The notes under the pieces are model-generated. The model saw only the letters and a list, made by a program, of their open reading frames with translations. It ran no database searches and was not told the DNA's origin. From Ensifer sp. WSM1721 (GTDB taxonomy: Bacteria > Pseudomonadota > Alphaproteobacteria > Rhizobiales > Rhizobiaceae), in assembly GCF_000513895.2 (NCBI RefSeq), contig NZ_CP165784.1, positions 310,001-374,000 of the forward strand: a stretch of DNA of 64,000 nt. Direction: 5' to 3'. Below are positions 26,397-35,289 of the stretch, in pieces; the first letter of the stretch is position 1; each line of letters starts with the position of its first letter. The position numbers and the translations under genes were made by a program.

Positions 26397-27695
26397 TCAA
26401 ATCCACCGCGACATTGTACTATTGGGGTACAGTGGAAACGTTGACGCCATGGCTGAAACTTTTCCAGCGATTGCGGGATCAACCTTGACGGAGCTTCCAG
26501 GAGTGACGCCTCCAATCCGATCGAGAACATCCGCTATGAGTTCTGCTAGCCCGGAAGCCTCGGCTTCTCCCATGCCTCGAGCGGCAATCGCAGACGTTCC
26601 CATCCGAAGACCCGAGGTCACGTTGGGAGCTTCTGCATCATGTGGAACGAGATTGCGGTTGGTCGTTACGCCGTGATCTTCCAACGCTTTTTGAGCAACA
26701 TCGCCGGTCAACCCCTTACTCCTCAAATCGACCATCGCGAAGGGAGTGTCTGTTCCTCCGGTGACAATCTGGTAGCCACGCGAACCGAGACCGGAAGCCA
26801 ACTTCCTCGCGCAGTTCAGCACACGACTTGCATATTCAGCGAATTCGGGTTTAAGCGCCTCGCCAAAGCAAACGGCCTTTGCCGCGATGACGTTGGGATG
26901 TGGTCCACCCTGAATTCCGGGAAACACTGCTGAATCGATTTTACGTCCGAATTCCGCATCGCGAGTTACTATCATCCCTCCACGTGGGCCCCGAAGGTTC
27001 TTGTTGGTCGTACTTGTCATGAAGTCTATGTGAGGAAACGGGCTCGGGTATTCCTTTGCAGCGATTAGGCCGGAGAAGTGCGACACGTCTGCAAGTGTCT
27101 TGGCCTCGACTTCCTTTGCAATTTGGGAAACTCGTGCGAAGTCAATGGCCCTCGGGTAAGACGACCCGCCGACGATTATCAGCTTTGGCCGATGCTTGCG
27201 GGCAAGTTGCTCCATAGCATCGTAATCAATGAAACCGTCCCGGGTCGTTCCATATGAAACTGTTTCAAACCAGCAGCCTGACAAGTTAGATTTGAGGCCG
27301 TGGCTCAAGTGTCCTCCCGCTGAAAGTTCCATGCTTAGAACTGTGTCGCCCGGACGTACTACCGCAAAATACACCGCTTGGTTTGCCTGAGTACCGGAAT
27401 GAGGTTGCACGTTCGCGTGCCCTCCCCCAAACATCACCTTTGCGCGATCAATTGCTAGCCGTTCAATCGCATCGAAATTCTCGACTCCAGCGTGATACCT
27501 TTTACCCGGATAACCTTCGATCGTCGCGAACACGACCATCGAGCCCATAGCCTCACGAGCTGCCCTGCTGAGATAGTTTTTGGGAGCCACCAATTCGATC
27601 TGACTGCGTTGGCGCGATTCTTCCGCAGCAATATGCTGGGAGACATCGGGGTCCGCGTTGGCGAGCTTCTCCTCGAAGAACCAAGTATTATCCAC
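26397..27695 (-). CDS. SHMT-family PLP enzyme 1 (GlyA-like, altered active site)
   Basis: A 432-residue fold-type I PLP protein matching serine hydroxymethyltransferase from end to end (EGYPGKRYHAG, NVQPHSGTQANQAVYF, TLADVSHFSGLIA, NLRGPRGGMIV). The PLP lysine is in TSTTNKNLRGPRGG. Two hallmark residues differ: the glutamate of IASEN is lysine (VAPKNYLS) and the histidine of THK is asparagine (TNK). Both are important for normal THF-dependent serine-glycine exchange, so aldolase or transaldolase chemistry is plausible. GTG start with AGGAAGGAG upstream. A -24/-12-like element lies at 27737-27753. A close paralogue is at 43115. Confidence 0.8.
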   Translation of the reverse strand: MDNTWFFEEKLANADPDVSQHIAAEESRQRSQIELVAPKNYLSRAAREAMGSMVVFATIEGYPGKRYHAGVENFDAIERLAIDRAKVMFGGGHANVQPHSGTQANQAVYFAVVRPGDTVLSMELSAGGHLSHGLKSNLSGCWFETVSYGTTRDGFIDYDAMEQLARKHRPKLIIVGGSSYPRAIDFARVSQIAKEVEAKTLADVSHFSGLIAAKEYPSPFPHIDFMTSTTNKNLRGPRGGMIVTRDAEFGRKIDSAVFPGIQGGPHPNVIAAKAVCFGEALKPEFAEYASRVLNCARKLASGLGSRGYQIVTGGTDTPFAMVDLRSKGLTGDVAQKALEDHGVTTNRNLVPHDAEAPNVTSGLRMGTSAIAARGMGEAEASGLAELIADVLDRIGGVTPGSSVKVDPAIAGKVSAMASTFPLYPNSTMSRWI

Positions 27696-27736
27696 GGCTT
27701 ATTCTCCTTCCTGTGTTTTTAACTGCACCAGCCCCG

Positions 27737-27753
27737 CTGCAGTTTCCATGCCA
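27737..27753 (-). promoter_or_regulatory. candidate sigma54 promoter of SHMT-like gene 1
   Basis: The minus strand reads TGGCATG-GAAA-CTGCA, with invariant GG and GC separated by 10 bases, 42 bp before the GTG start. No NifA-type TGT-N10-ACA was found nearby. Confidence 0.4.
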
Positions 27754-27771
27754 GCCCCTTAGAGTCCTAGC

Positions 27772-27972
27772 TCAAGAAAGGGCGCATCTGGCGAGCCTCC
27801 TTGCCAGGACCTTGATCATTGCGGTTCGGATGAAAGCGAGGCGTGTTGCTAAGAAGCGTTCGGCGATCCAGCGCTTGCGCAGCACCTGAAAGCCGGTCTG
27901 GTTGCGTTTGAGTTCGTTAACCGCTGCGGATCGATGATGCTCGTGAACGCCAGGATACGACGGGACCGACAC
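27772..27972 (-). pseudogene. possible IS5-family transposase relic
   Basis: A minus-strand frame gives GFQVLRKRWIAERFLATRL and MIKVLARRLAR, resembling the F-x-V-L-x-R-R-W-x-x-E-R end of IS5/IS427 transposases with an internal deletion. It is short and uncertain. The rest of 27973-28553 holds no gene I can support apart from a candidate promoter at 28277-28293. Confidence 0.3.
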
Positions 27973-28276
27973 TAGAGATCGTCATCAGAAGCCGGCACTT
28001 CTCGAGTCAGTGCGCGTAATGTCGGAAACCTTATTGTGCAACCGGGAGAATTCCTCATACAACTTATGCCTCGCTTTCAGCAGGAATCCATAGCTTGCTG
28101 AATATCAGCCAGGTCATCGACCAACTCGCGAATCCGCTCCTCGGGTACGCCTTGTGTCAACAACCGGACGTGGGCTTGTCAAATTCGTGGCAATGGTGTT
28201 CGGCTCGGCATTCTATTGCACTCAGTTAAGGCCATTGAATATAAGCGAATCGTCTGTTTGGAGGCTTTTTTGGCCA

Positions 28277-28293
28277 GTTGGTATATCTGTTGC
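28277..28293 (+). promoter_or_regulatory. weak sigma54-like element upstream of ligase 2
   Basis: TTGGTATATCTGTTGCAA has GG-N10-GC and a perfect TTGCA at -12, but the -24 half is TGGTAT. It is 260 bp before the ligase start. A near-match to a NifA site (TGT-N10-ACG) lies ~105 bp upstream. Confidence 0.25.
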
Positions 28294-28553
28294 AACGCTA
28301 GAGATCGGGCGGGGTTAACAACTGGATTTGCTGCTCTGGAGTGTCCGCATGATCAATGAAGCCAAGGAAGGAAAGCACGGCGTCGTGAAAGCTCGTCACC
28401 TAAACTAAGAAGTGGTCTTTGAAGTCCTTCCGGGTGCCCCGACGCGATCGAACAAAGGTGTCGATGCTAATCGGCAGGTTGTCGGACAAGGCATCAGCGA
28501 TGCCGCTCAGACGGGTACCGGCATATGAGTTCACAATCAATGAGGAAAGTAAA

Positions 28554-29531
28554 ATGCAAGATGCAGAACTACTTTCGGCCGCACGAGAAGTTCTATCCAC
28601 GTCGCATTTAGTTCTTCTTGCTGGAGGTTCATCAACTGAGCGCGGAGGCTCTCTTGAAACCAAAAATGTACTATTACCATACCTTCAAAAACTATGCCGT
28701 TCAGTCGAAGTTGTGGACCCAGACGAGGTGGACCACTTGCTCAGTGCCGTTCGCCAATGCGACTTCGTGCTAAATGTTGCCTATGGCGCGGGAGGCGAAG
28801 ACGGTAGGATTCAAGGATTTCTTGACATCCTACGTGTTCCATATTCCGGTCCATCAGTCCTAGCCTCTGCAATTGGAATGAACAAAGAAGTCTTTGTCGC
28901 ATTGCTTCGAGCTTGGGGCTATCCAGTCCCTTACGGCCGTTTGATAACAACGCTGGAAGATCCGCGCACCTGGTCACGCGAACTTCAGCAATCGAAGGTG
29001 CTGGTCCTGAAACCGATTGATGAGGGGTCCAGCTTAGGAATCAAGATGTTGGATGGCCAGGCTGCATCTGCGGAGGCAATTAACCAAATTGAACCTTGTG
29101 ACCGCTCCAGATGGCGTCTTGAAGAATTCATCGAAGGAGCATCCGGTACCGTCGGTATCTTTCAGGTTGGCCCTGAGTTTGTTATTGGCGATGCAGTAGT
29201 GTTCGACATTCCAGCCGGCCGGCGTTTTTTCGATGACCAGCTGAAGATCCGTCCCAAATCCAGGATACTCCATGGACCGGCGGCAGAACGTGTCCGCAAT
29301 GATGCCCTCGTGCTTTATAAGCAATTGAGCTGCAAAGGGCTTGTACGGTTCGACTTTATCTATCGCGACAGTGCCCCAGTCTATCTAGAGGTAAACACCA
29401 TTCCAGGGCTGCAGCCTGACAGTACTGCGCCACTCTCCTTCCAATCGCGGTTCTCATTCGAAGACTTCCTCACACTGAGCACTGCTGCACAGATCCCCCG
29501 AGCAGCTAATGGTCTCAATTTGGTTGGGTAA
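28554..29531 (+). CDS. D-Ala-D-Ala ligase-like ATP-grasp enzyme 2
   Basis: I chose ATG 28554, which follows GAGGAA by 8 bp (325 residues). Ddl motifs in order: N-terminal GGSSTERGGSLE (~25), ATP lid KPIDEGSSLG (~160), LEEFIEGASGTVGIF (~190-205) and the metal-binding YLEVNTIPGL (~295). The lid is nearer the Ddl consensus than in ligase 1. The ER in place of EH and the divergence from housekeeping Ddl suggest a special substrate. Followed 100 bp later by the dapF-like gene and then by the small protein at 30920, a likely co-transcribed set. Confidence 0.8.
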   Translation: MQDAELLSAAREVLSTSHLVLLAGGSSTERGGSLETKNVLLPYLQKLCRSVEVVDPDEVDHLLSAVRQCDFVLNVAYGAGGEDGRIQGFLDILRVPYSGPSVLASAIGMNKEVFVALLRAWGYPVPYGRLITTLEDPRTWSRELQQSKVLVLKPIDEGSSLGIKMLDGQAASAEAINQIEPCDRSRWRLEEFIEGASGTVGIFQVGPEFVIGDAVVFDIPAGRRFFDDQLKIRPKSRILHGPAAERVRNDALVLYKQLSCKGLVRFDFIYRDSAPVYLEVNTIPGLQPDSTAPLSFQSRFSFEDFLTLSTAAQIPRAANGLNLVG

Positions 29532-29630
29532 TGCATGTGTCGATCGTTGTGATGAGGTGCTTGCCCCGCGGACGCCGTAACGCAAGTAGTTTCCTTTAGT
29601 CACAGACACTATCAAGCTGGATAGAACAAA

Positions 29631-30536
29631 ATGACACACATCAGCTTCCTTTCGCGCCCTCCACCAAATGCCTTGCTTGGGCATTGGCCGTTCATCAAGA
29701 TGCACGGTCTGCAGAACTATTTCGTGATTGTAGATTCGCGGGACGGACCAAAATCTTTCGATGAGGGTGACATCGTCCGCATTTGCGACAGCCACACCGG
29801 TGTGGGAGGCGAGCAACTGCTCACCATTGAGCACGCCTCAGACGAGGGAGCCAAGGCTGGTGCCTACGCGGCGATGAGGATCTTTAACACCGATGGCAAG
29901 GAAGTCGGCGCATGCGGCAATGCCACTCGCTGCGTAGCACATCTACTCCTTGAGGAGACCAGCGGGGACGAGGTGCAGGTTGAAACGCGAGCAGGCGTCC
30001 TTCACTGCCGCAGGGTGGGACCAATGCAGATCAGCGTCACGCTCGGGCCGATCAGTATGGACTGGCGCAGAATTCCCTTGGCCAACTATGTTGATACACT
30101 TCACCTTCCCCTGCAAAGCGGACCACTAAAGGACGGCGTCGCACTCAACATTGGCAATCCGCATGCAATCTTCTTCGTCGATCAACTCGACGACGTTGAT
30201 ATGGCGCACTATGCGCCCGTGGTGCAGAATGATCCGCTGTTTCCCGACGGCATTAATGTGGGCGCAGCCCAAGTTCTCGACGGGCTAACGCTGCGACTTG
30301 CCGTTTGGGAGCGTCCTGGGATATTGACCAAGTCATGTGGAACCGGCGCGTGCGTTGCCGCGCACGCTGCACTGAAACGAGGCCTCATGACCTCCAGGAG
30401 AATTGTGGTTCACCTTTCAGTTGGATCGCTAGAAATTGAGATTGTGGACGGAGACATGGCTGTCATGACCGGACCTGTCGCGTTTTGTTGCCATGGTTTT
30501 ATTGAAGGGGCAAAATGTCGTAGTCTCCAGCGATGA
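29631..30536 (+). CDS. dapF: diaminopimelate epimerase-like protein 1
   Basis: A 301-residue two-domain DapF fold. Both catalytic cysteines are present: EVGACGNATRC (~90) and KSCGTGACVAAHAAL (~230). DapF interconverts LL- and meso-diaminopimelate without a cofactor by a two-base cysteine mechanism. The C-terminal GPVAFCCHGFIEG differs from the usual family end. A close relative lies at 56539, next to lysA. In this position, after a Ddl-like ligase, it could equally epimerise another amino acid or a dipeptide. Confidence 0.8.
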   Translation: MTHISFLSRPPPNALLGHWPFIKMHGLQNYFVIVDSRDGPKSFDEGDIVRICDSHTGVGGEQLLTIEHASDEGAKAGAYAAMRIFNTDGKEVGACGNATRCVAHLLLEETSGDEVQVETRAGVLHCRRVGPMQISVTLGPISMDWRRIPLANYVDTLHLPLQSGPLKDGVALNIGNPHAIFFVDQLDDVDMAHYAPVVQNDPLFPDGINVGAAQVLDGLTLRLAVWERPGILTKSCGTGACVAAHAALKRGLMTSRRIVVHLSVGSLEIEIVDGDMAVMTGPVAFCCHGFIEGAKCRSLQR

Positions 30537-30840
30537 TCCAAGGCGACGAAAATATTTCGCCGCCGGTGGACAGGCGTGGTTTGAGAGGTAATGTGAGGCG
30601 TCCGCGAATAATTGTAGACGTATGGAATCATTGAGGATTCAATGCCTTTGTCGAATGATGGAGGTTTTGAATGGGCCGTTGTCGTATTTGAGCAGAAAGC
30701 GTTCGGCTTTGCGCTGAACAAGCTGGACAATAAGTGCGGATCGTCGCTGGACGCGCTTTCGAAAGTGATCGAATGGATGCCGATTGATCCGCATTTCGAG
30801 TAATTTCATGGACGCATTCGCGACGAGCTCCTTTCTCAAC

Positions 30841-30857
30841 TGGCATGGAACATGCCA
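30841..30857 (+). promoter_or_regulatory. palindrome with sigma54-like spacing before the small gene
   Basis: TGGCATGGAACATGCCA is a perfect palindrome (TGGCATG-GAA-CATGCCA) and also shows GG-N10-GC. It could be an operator or a -24/-12 promoter for the gene starting 62 bp downstream. It resembles the element before SHMT-like gene 1. The rest of 30537-30919 has no gene I can support. Confidence 0.3.
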
Positions 30858-30919
30858 GGGATCACGCTCGCCGCCCATCCAACGATCGTGATTTCTGAAA
30901 TGGATGGTAGGAGATCGAA

Positions 30920-31345
30920 ATGTTTCTTAAAGCCGACGGAACAAAGGTTTGGCTGCGCAGTTCCAGCAGACTGCCATATCTAGCGTTAGGAGGCGTTATC
31001 GAAAGCTCAGAGAACTATGAAATAATTAGATCAAGGCTCATGCAGTTCCACGAATTAACTTCCGGTATTGCCTCTGACGATGCATTCCTGATGCAGGAGT
31101 TTGAGGATAAAGGCGCCTTGGTCTTCTGCATGCGACCCGACAAAAACTGCGCCTTACTACTTTTGGGAAAATTTGACTACGGACTGGAAAAGCAGAAATC
31201 CGAGGTGGAGAAGAAGCGGAAACATGATGCGGTTTTAGCAAACCTCTTCGGCGTGTTCAAGAAGAGCGCAGATAGCATCGCGCGACAAGCCGGTCCGATC
31301 CGCTTTGACTATGTACAGACGGAGCTCGCGATGACTGCCGGCTGA
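30920..31345 (+). CDS. conserved small protein of unknown family (intact copy)
   Basis: 141 residues from ATG 30920, with TAGGAG 8 bp upstream. No signal peptide or membrane segment. Two parts stand out: an N-terminal beta-like region (MFLKADGTKVWLRSSSRLPY) and a central block (MRPDKNCALLLLGKFDYG), followed by a charged helix (EKQKSEVEKKRKHD). I do not recognise the family. A frameshifted paralogue sits at 9069-9517 beside ligase 1, so association with Ddl-like ligases has occurred twice in this window. It may be a carrier, partner or immunity-type protein, but the sequence does not say. Confidence 0.65.
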   Translation: MFLKADGTKVWLRSSSRLPYLALGGVIESSENYEIIRSRLMQFHELTSGIASDDAFLMQEFEDKGALVFCMRPDKNCALLLLGKFDYGLEKQKSEVEKKRKHDAVLANLFGVFKKSADSIARQAGPIRFDYVQTELAMTAG

Positions 31346-31439
31346 ATGGGATGCGCTAATTCTGGTTGGGCGTGTCGCAAAGGGGGCTGTCGCAAGGATT
31401 TTCGGTGGGCGCAGGTATGCCGTAGCGGACTGCATTTCC

Positions 31440-31690
31440 ATGCTTTGTTAACCTTTGTGACACGCCGTCCAACCCGGCGGAACAGCGTGGCGCAAATCAT
31501 CTCTTCAAGCTCCTTGACTTGCCGGCTGATGGCGCTTTGCGTGAGACGCAGTTCCTCTGCCGCCAGAGTGAAGCCTCTGGTGCCGCGCGGCGCATTCAAA
31601 GCTTCGCAACAGGGCGTAGGATGGTAAGTTGCAGTGCCCTAAGGGCGGACGATGAGATATCTTCACCGGAGAGCCTCTCATTGGGCGAAC
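31440..31690 (-). pseudogene. LysR-family regulator, N-terminal remnant
   Basis: Frames give LPSYALLRSFECAARH and FTLAAEELRLTQSAISRQVK, ELEEMICATLFRRVGRRV, the helix-turn-helix of GcvA-like LysR proteins. Two frame changes and loss of the effector domain make it non-functional. Confidence 0.65.
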
Positions 31691-31863
31691 CAAGTCCGTC
31701 CCGGTCTTGCGGCCGCTGTCTTCGTGGCCGCGACTATGCGATCAATAATTCAATCAAATTTCGCGGGCGGGCAAGGATGCATATGATCGCCATTTATCGC
31801 GTCGATGTATGAGGAAGAAGATGCGCCCGACCAGTAGCATCGGGCGAGTGAGCTTCGTGCCTG

Positions 31864-32967
31864 TTACACCGTCTGCTTCAAACGCAGAGCTTCGGGATCG
31901 CAGACGCGACCAAAGCGATTGTTGAGGAATTCAGGGAGTGCTACTTCCTCCTGGCGGACGAAACCCTTCTGAGGAAGTTTGCCCGCTGCAAGAAGATCAA
32001 GGACGGTCGTGATTCCGGCAGCGGTCGTGATCTGGATGGCACTCATCTTTTTACCCGCGACGACGCCCGCATACACCTTGTTCGCGTAAGTTTCCTGCAG
32101 GTAGCGACCATCCTTCCAACCGCAGACAGTCACGAAAATCACAACGACGTCCTGCATGGTGGCCGGGAGAGCGTTTTCGAAGAGGTCCTTGAGGACGTCA
32201 CGCCGGTTCTTGAGATTCAGGTCGTTCAGCAGCGCCTTGATGATTGCCTGATGACCGGGATAGCGGATCGTGCGGTAATTCATCGTACGCACACGGCCCT
32301 CGAGCGTCTTTGCGAGAGTGCCGAGGCCACCAGATGTGTTGAACGCCTCGTAGACAACACCATCCAGCGAGAATTCTTCCCGCTCTTCCATGGCCGGCAC
32401 TGTGACGAACTTGCCTTCAACAATCGCCTCGCAGGGCTCGATATATTCGTTGATCAGGCCGTCGGTGCTCCAGGTGAGATTGTAGTTCAGGGCATTTGAC
32501 GGGTATTGCGGCAGCGCACCCACCCGCATGCGAACGCTGTCCAGCGTGTCAAACCGCGTCGCAAGATCATTGGCGACAATTGAGATGAAGCCGGGAGCCA
32601 AGCCGCACTGTGGAATGAAGGCGACGTCTGCGACCCTGGAGAGTTCTTCGACCTTCTTAGTCGTCGCAACGTCTTCCGTCAGATCGAGATAGTGAACCGA
32701 GGCCCCGAGAGCCGCCTCGGCGACTTTACCCGTGAGGTTGAACGGAGCGGCGGACAAAACGGCGAACTTGCCGCGGAGCAGATCGACGAGCGCCGCCTTG
32801 TCGGCAATGTCGACAGCGACGCCGGAAATTGCCGGGTGCTTGTCGAGCTTCGCCAACTGGGCCTGATCGCGATCGGTTACCACCACATTGTAATCGCCGG
32901 TTTCCGCCAGCATCAAAGCGATGGCCCCGCCGATCTTGCCTGCGCCGATGACCACTACGTCCTTCAT
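31864..32967 (-). CDS. lysine 6-dehydrogenase / saccharopine dehydrogenase-like protein
   Basis: ATG 32967 with GAAGGGGA upstream gives 367 residues. The N-terminus has an NAD(P)-binding Rossmann motif (VVIGAGKIGGAIALMLAETG), then the saccharopine dehydrogenase pattern (LSAAPFNLTGKVAEAAL, YLDLTEDVATTKKVEEL, PQCGLAPGFISIVA). The family includes rhizobial and Agrobacterium L-lysine 6-dehydrogenase, which oxidises lysine to a semialdehyde. It is divergent from an Lrp-type regulator at 33108, an arrangement common for lysine dehydrogenase genes. It fits the lysine theme of the window. Confidence 0.75.
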   Translation of the reverse strand: MKDVVVIGAGKIGGAIALMLAETGDYNVVVTDRDQAQLAKLDKHPAISGVAVDIADKAALVDLLRGKFAVLSAAPFNLTGKVAEAALGASVHYLDLTEDVATTKKVEELSRVADVAFIPQCGLAPGFISIVANDLATRFDTLDSVRMRVGALPQYPSNALNYNLTWSTDGLINEYIEPCEAIVEGKFVTVPAMEEREEFSLDGVVYEAFNTSGGLGTLAKTLEGRVRTMNYRTIRYPGHQAIIKALLNDLNLKNRRDVLKDLFENALPATMQDVVVIFVTVCGWKDGRYLQETYANKVYAGVVAGKKMSAIQITTAAGITTVLDLLAAGKLPQKGFVRQEEVALPEFLNNRFGRVCDPEALRLKQTV

Positions 32968-33107
32968 TGAAGTCCCCTTCGGTTTGAGAAACTGATTGAC
33001 GGTGAGTTTGCAGGGAAACCGTGTCGTATAATAGTGGCGCATTGCTCTTTATGATGCATTCTTTTAAGCAATGCGATGTAGTTCATTGTCGAAACGTTAG
33101 GTGGCTT

Positions 33108-33544
33108 ATGAATATAACTGACAAGGACAGGGAACTGCTGGATCTGTTAGGCGAAAACGCCCGCGCTCCGGTCGCGAGTCTGGCAAAGAGGCTGGGCCTG
33201 TCGAGGACCACGGTTCAAGCCAGACTTGACCGTTTGGAGAGAGAGAGAAGGTGTGATCGCAGGGTACGGCTTGCGGCTTTCGGATGCATACGCGTCCAGC
33301 CTGGCCAGAGCCCATGTGATGATCACGCTGGCGCCGAAAGTCTTGTCGCAGGTCTGCGCTTCCATCCAAGGCATTCACGCCGTCAAAACGCTGCACTCGG
33401 TCAGCGGCACGTTCGATCTAATCGCGGTCGTCGAAGCCCCGTCGATTTTCAGAGCTTGACCAGCTTGTCGACGAGATTGGCATGATCGAAGGCGTTGAAT
33501 GCACCTTGTCGTCGATTATCCTGTCCACACGCATTAGCCGGTAA
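33108..33544 (+). pseudogene. Lrp/AsnC-family regulator with two frameshifts
   Basis: ATG 33108 begins MNITDKDRELLDLLGENARA with the Lrp helix-turn-helix (SLAKRLGLSRTTVQARLDRL). A frameshift near 33250 leads into the RAM domain (YASSLARAHVMITLAPKVLS, SGTFDLIAVVEA) and another near 33450 to the end (VECTLSSIILSTRISR). Without the shifts it would be a ~145-residue Lrp protein, presumably controlling the divergent dehydrogenase. Sequencing error cannot be excluded. Confidence 0.75.
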
Positions 33545-33585
33545 GACATAACCTCTCAGGCGAGCAAGAAGTCTTCGAAGAAGTG

Positions 33586-35000
33586 TCACTTAGCTCGGCG
33601 CGCGATCAGTTGTTCGATCACCAGGATCGGATGCGGCAGGATACGGCCATCAATCGTCTTTGCCTGCGAGCGGCAGGAATAGCCGGTTGCCATCAGAATG
33701 TCGGTGCGCTGTGACGTATCGATGACCGGCTTCCAGCTCATCGCGTAAAGTTTTTCCGAGAGCGCACGATTGCGTGCCTGGTGGCCAAAGGTGCCGGCCA
33801 TGCCGCAGCAGCCGGTATCGGCAATGGCAAGATCCATGCCCAGGGACTTGAAAACGAACTTCCATAGATCGATGGAGGTTTCTGCGTTTGTGCGCTCGGT
33901 GCAGTGCACGAACATCGTTGCCTCGCGGGACTCCCGGACCGGCTCAATAGGGACGCGCGATAACGCCCCGGCCAACCATTCCTGCGGCAGTTACAACGTT
34001 GTTTCGAGAGGCACGCCGGCAAGTTTCGTGTATTCACTGCGAAAGGCAAGTGTCATGGAGGGATCGAGCCCCACCAGCCTCACGCCGTGATTGGCGAGTT
34101 CCTGAAGATAGCGGGTCGTCCGTCGCACCGCCCGCTCGAAAGCGGCGAGATAGCCGTGGACTTGCAAGGCCTTGCCGTTGACATGCCGGGCCGCAAGCAT
34201 CGGCTCGTACCCCAGGATGCGCGCCAACCTTATGGCGGCAAGCGCAACCTCAGGATCGAAATGTGCGGTGAAGACGTCCGGTACGAAGACGACAACGGAT
34301 TCGCGTTCTTCGGGGGATCGTTTCGCCAGGTCCTTCCCGCTCGCAACAGCAACGCCCAGTCGCCTTGCTTCTTTCTTGAGCGATAAAGAGGGCAGGTTAG
34401 GCAAGGAAACAGGGCCTACAAGGCCCGCAAGCCTTCAACCAATCGCCGACGACGACGCGAAATTGTAGAGGGGCTGCACACGCGCCAACAGGGGCAGTGT
34501 GGTTTCGATGGAAGCGATGAGTGGATCCTTCAGGGGACGCAGGTAGCGCCCATGATAGACCTCCAGAAACTTCGCCCGGAAAGAGGGAACACTGACCTTG
34601 ACTGGACACTGGCCGGCGCAGGCCTTGGAAGAAAGGCAGTTGTCCATCGCCGCTTTCACCTCATGGGAGAAATCTCCATCATTGGCGGGGTTCAGTGAAT
34701 TGAACATCCGTCGCGGGAACTGCCATAAACCAAGCGATTTGTGCAGTCGCTCCGACTCGCGGCGAGGGTCGAAGACCTTTTTCAGTCAGCAGTCGAAGCC
34801 ATTCGCGCATCAGCGATGCGCGCCCCTTCGGTGATTGGCGCCGGTCGCCGGTGGCCTTGAACGAGGGGCACATTGGGCTTGTCTCGTCGACATCGAAACA
34901 GGCGCCGTTACCGTTGCAATAAGCGGCATTGTGGAAGGCGGAGCGGATCTCGTTTTCCGATGCGGCGATCGAATTCGCCGTGCAGCGGAACCTCGTCGAT
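33586..35000 (-). pseudogene. YdiJ-type FAD-linked oxidase / Fe-S oxidoreductase, C-terminal remnant
   Basis: Successive frames give GNGACFDVDETSPMCPSFK, ATGDRRQSPKGRASLMREWL, CLSSKACAGQCPVKVSVPSF, then VVVFVPDVFTAHFDPEVALA and TGCCGMAGTFGHQARNRAL. This is the ferredoxin-like and CCG-domain half of YdiJ-type D-2-hydroxyacid dehydrogenases. Four or more frameshifts and loss of the FAD-binding half show decay. Confidence 0.75.
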
Positions 35001-35160
35001 TTTCAACAGAGGTTGGCTATCGCGGCGATAGATGCTTCGAGGCGTATATGCACGTTCGCATAAAGCCTTCACATATTGCTCGATCTGCAGTCCAAGCCAG
35101 CAATCCATAATCCGATCGACCGTCTGCGGCTTGACGACAAAGTTCCAACATAGCAACCTC
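35000..35160 (-). pseudogene. tyrosine recombinase N-terminal fragment
   Basis: QTVDRIMDCWLGLQIEQYVK and LCERAYTPRSIYRR resemble the start of rhizobial integrase/recombinase genes. It is joined to the oxidase remnant. Short and only moderately supported. Confidence 0.4.
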
Positions 35161-35289
35161 CGTTCTGAACCAGGAACGGTGGAAGGGTGCGCTCGAAGTT
35201 CTCTCGTGAGATGTGCCGCCACAGAGAATAAGGCCGTTTAATCACAGAAACTTACGCCCGCCGAGGCACATAACCGTTCGGGACACAAA

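Noticed and set aside
30537..30840. Minus-strand frames 30410-30878 as a transposase or regulator
   Set aside because: No family motif could be matched; the frames are short and overlap dapF or each other.
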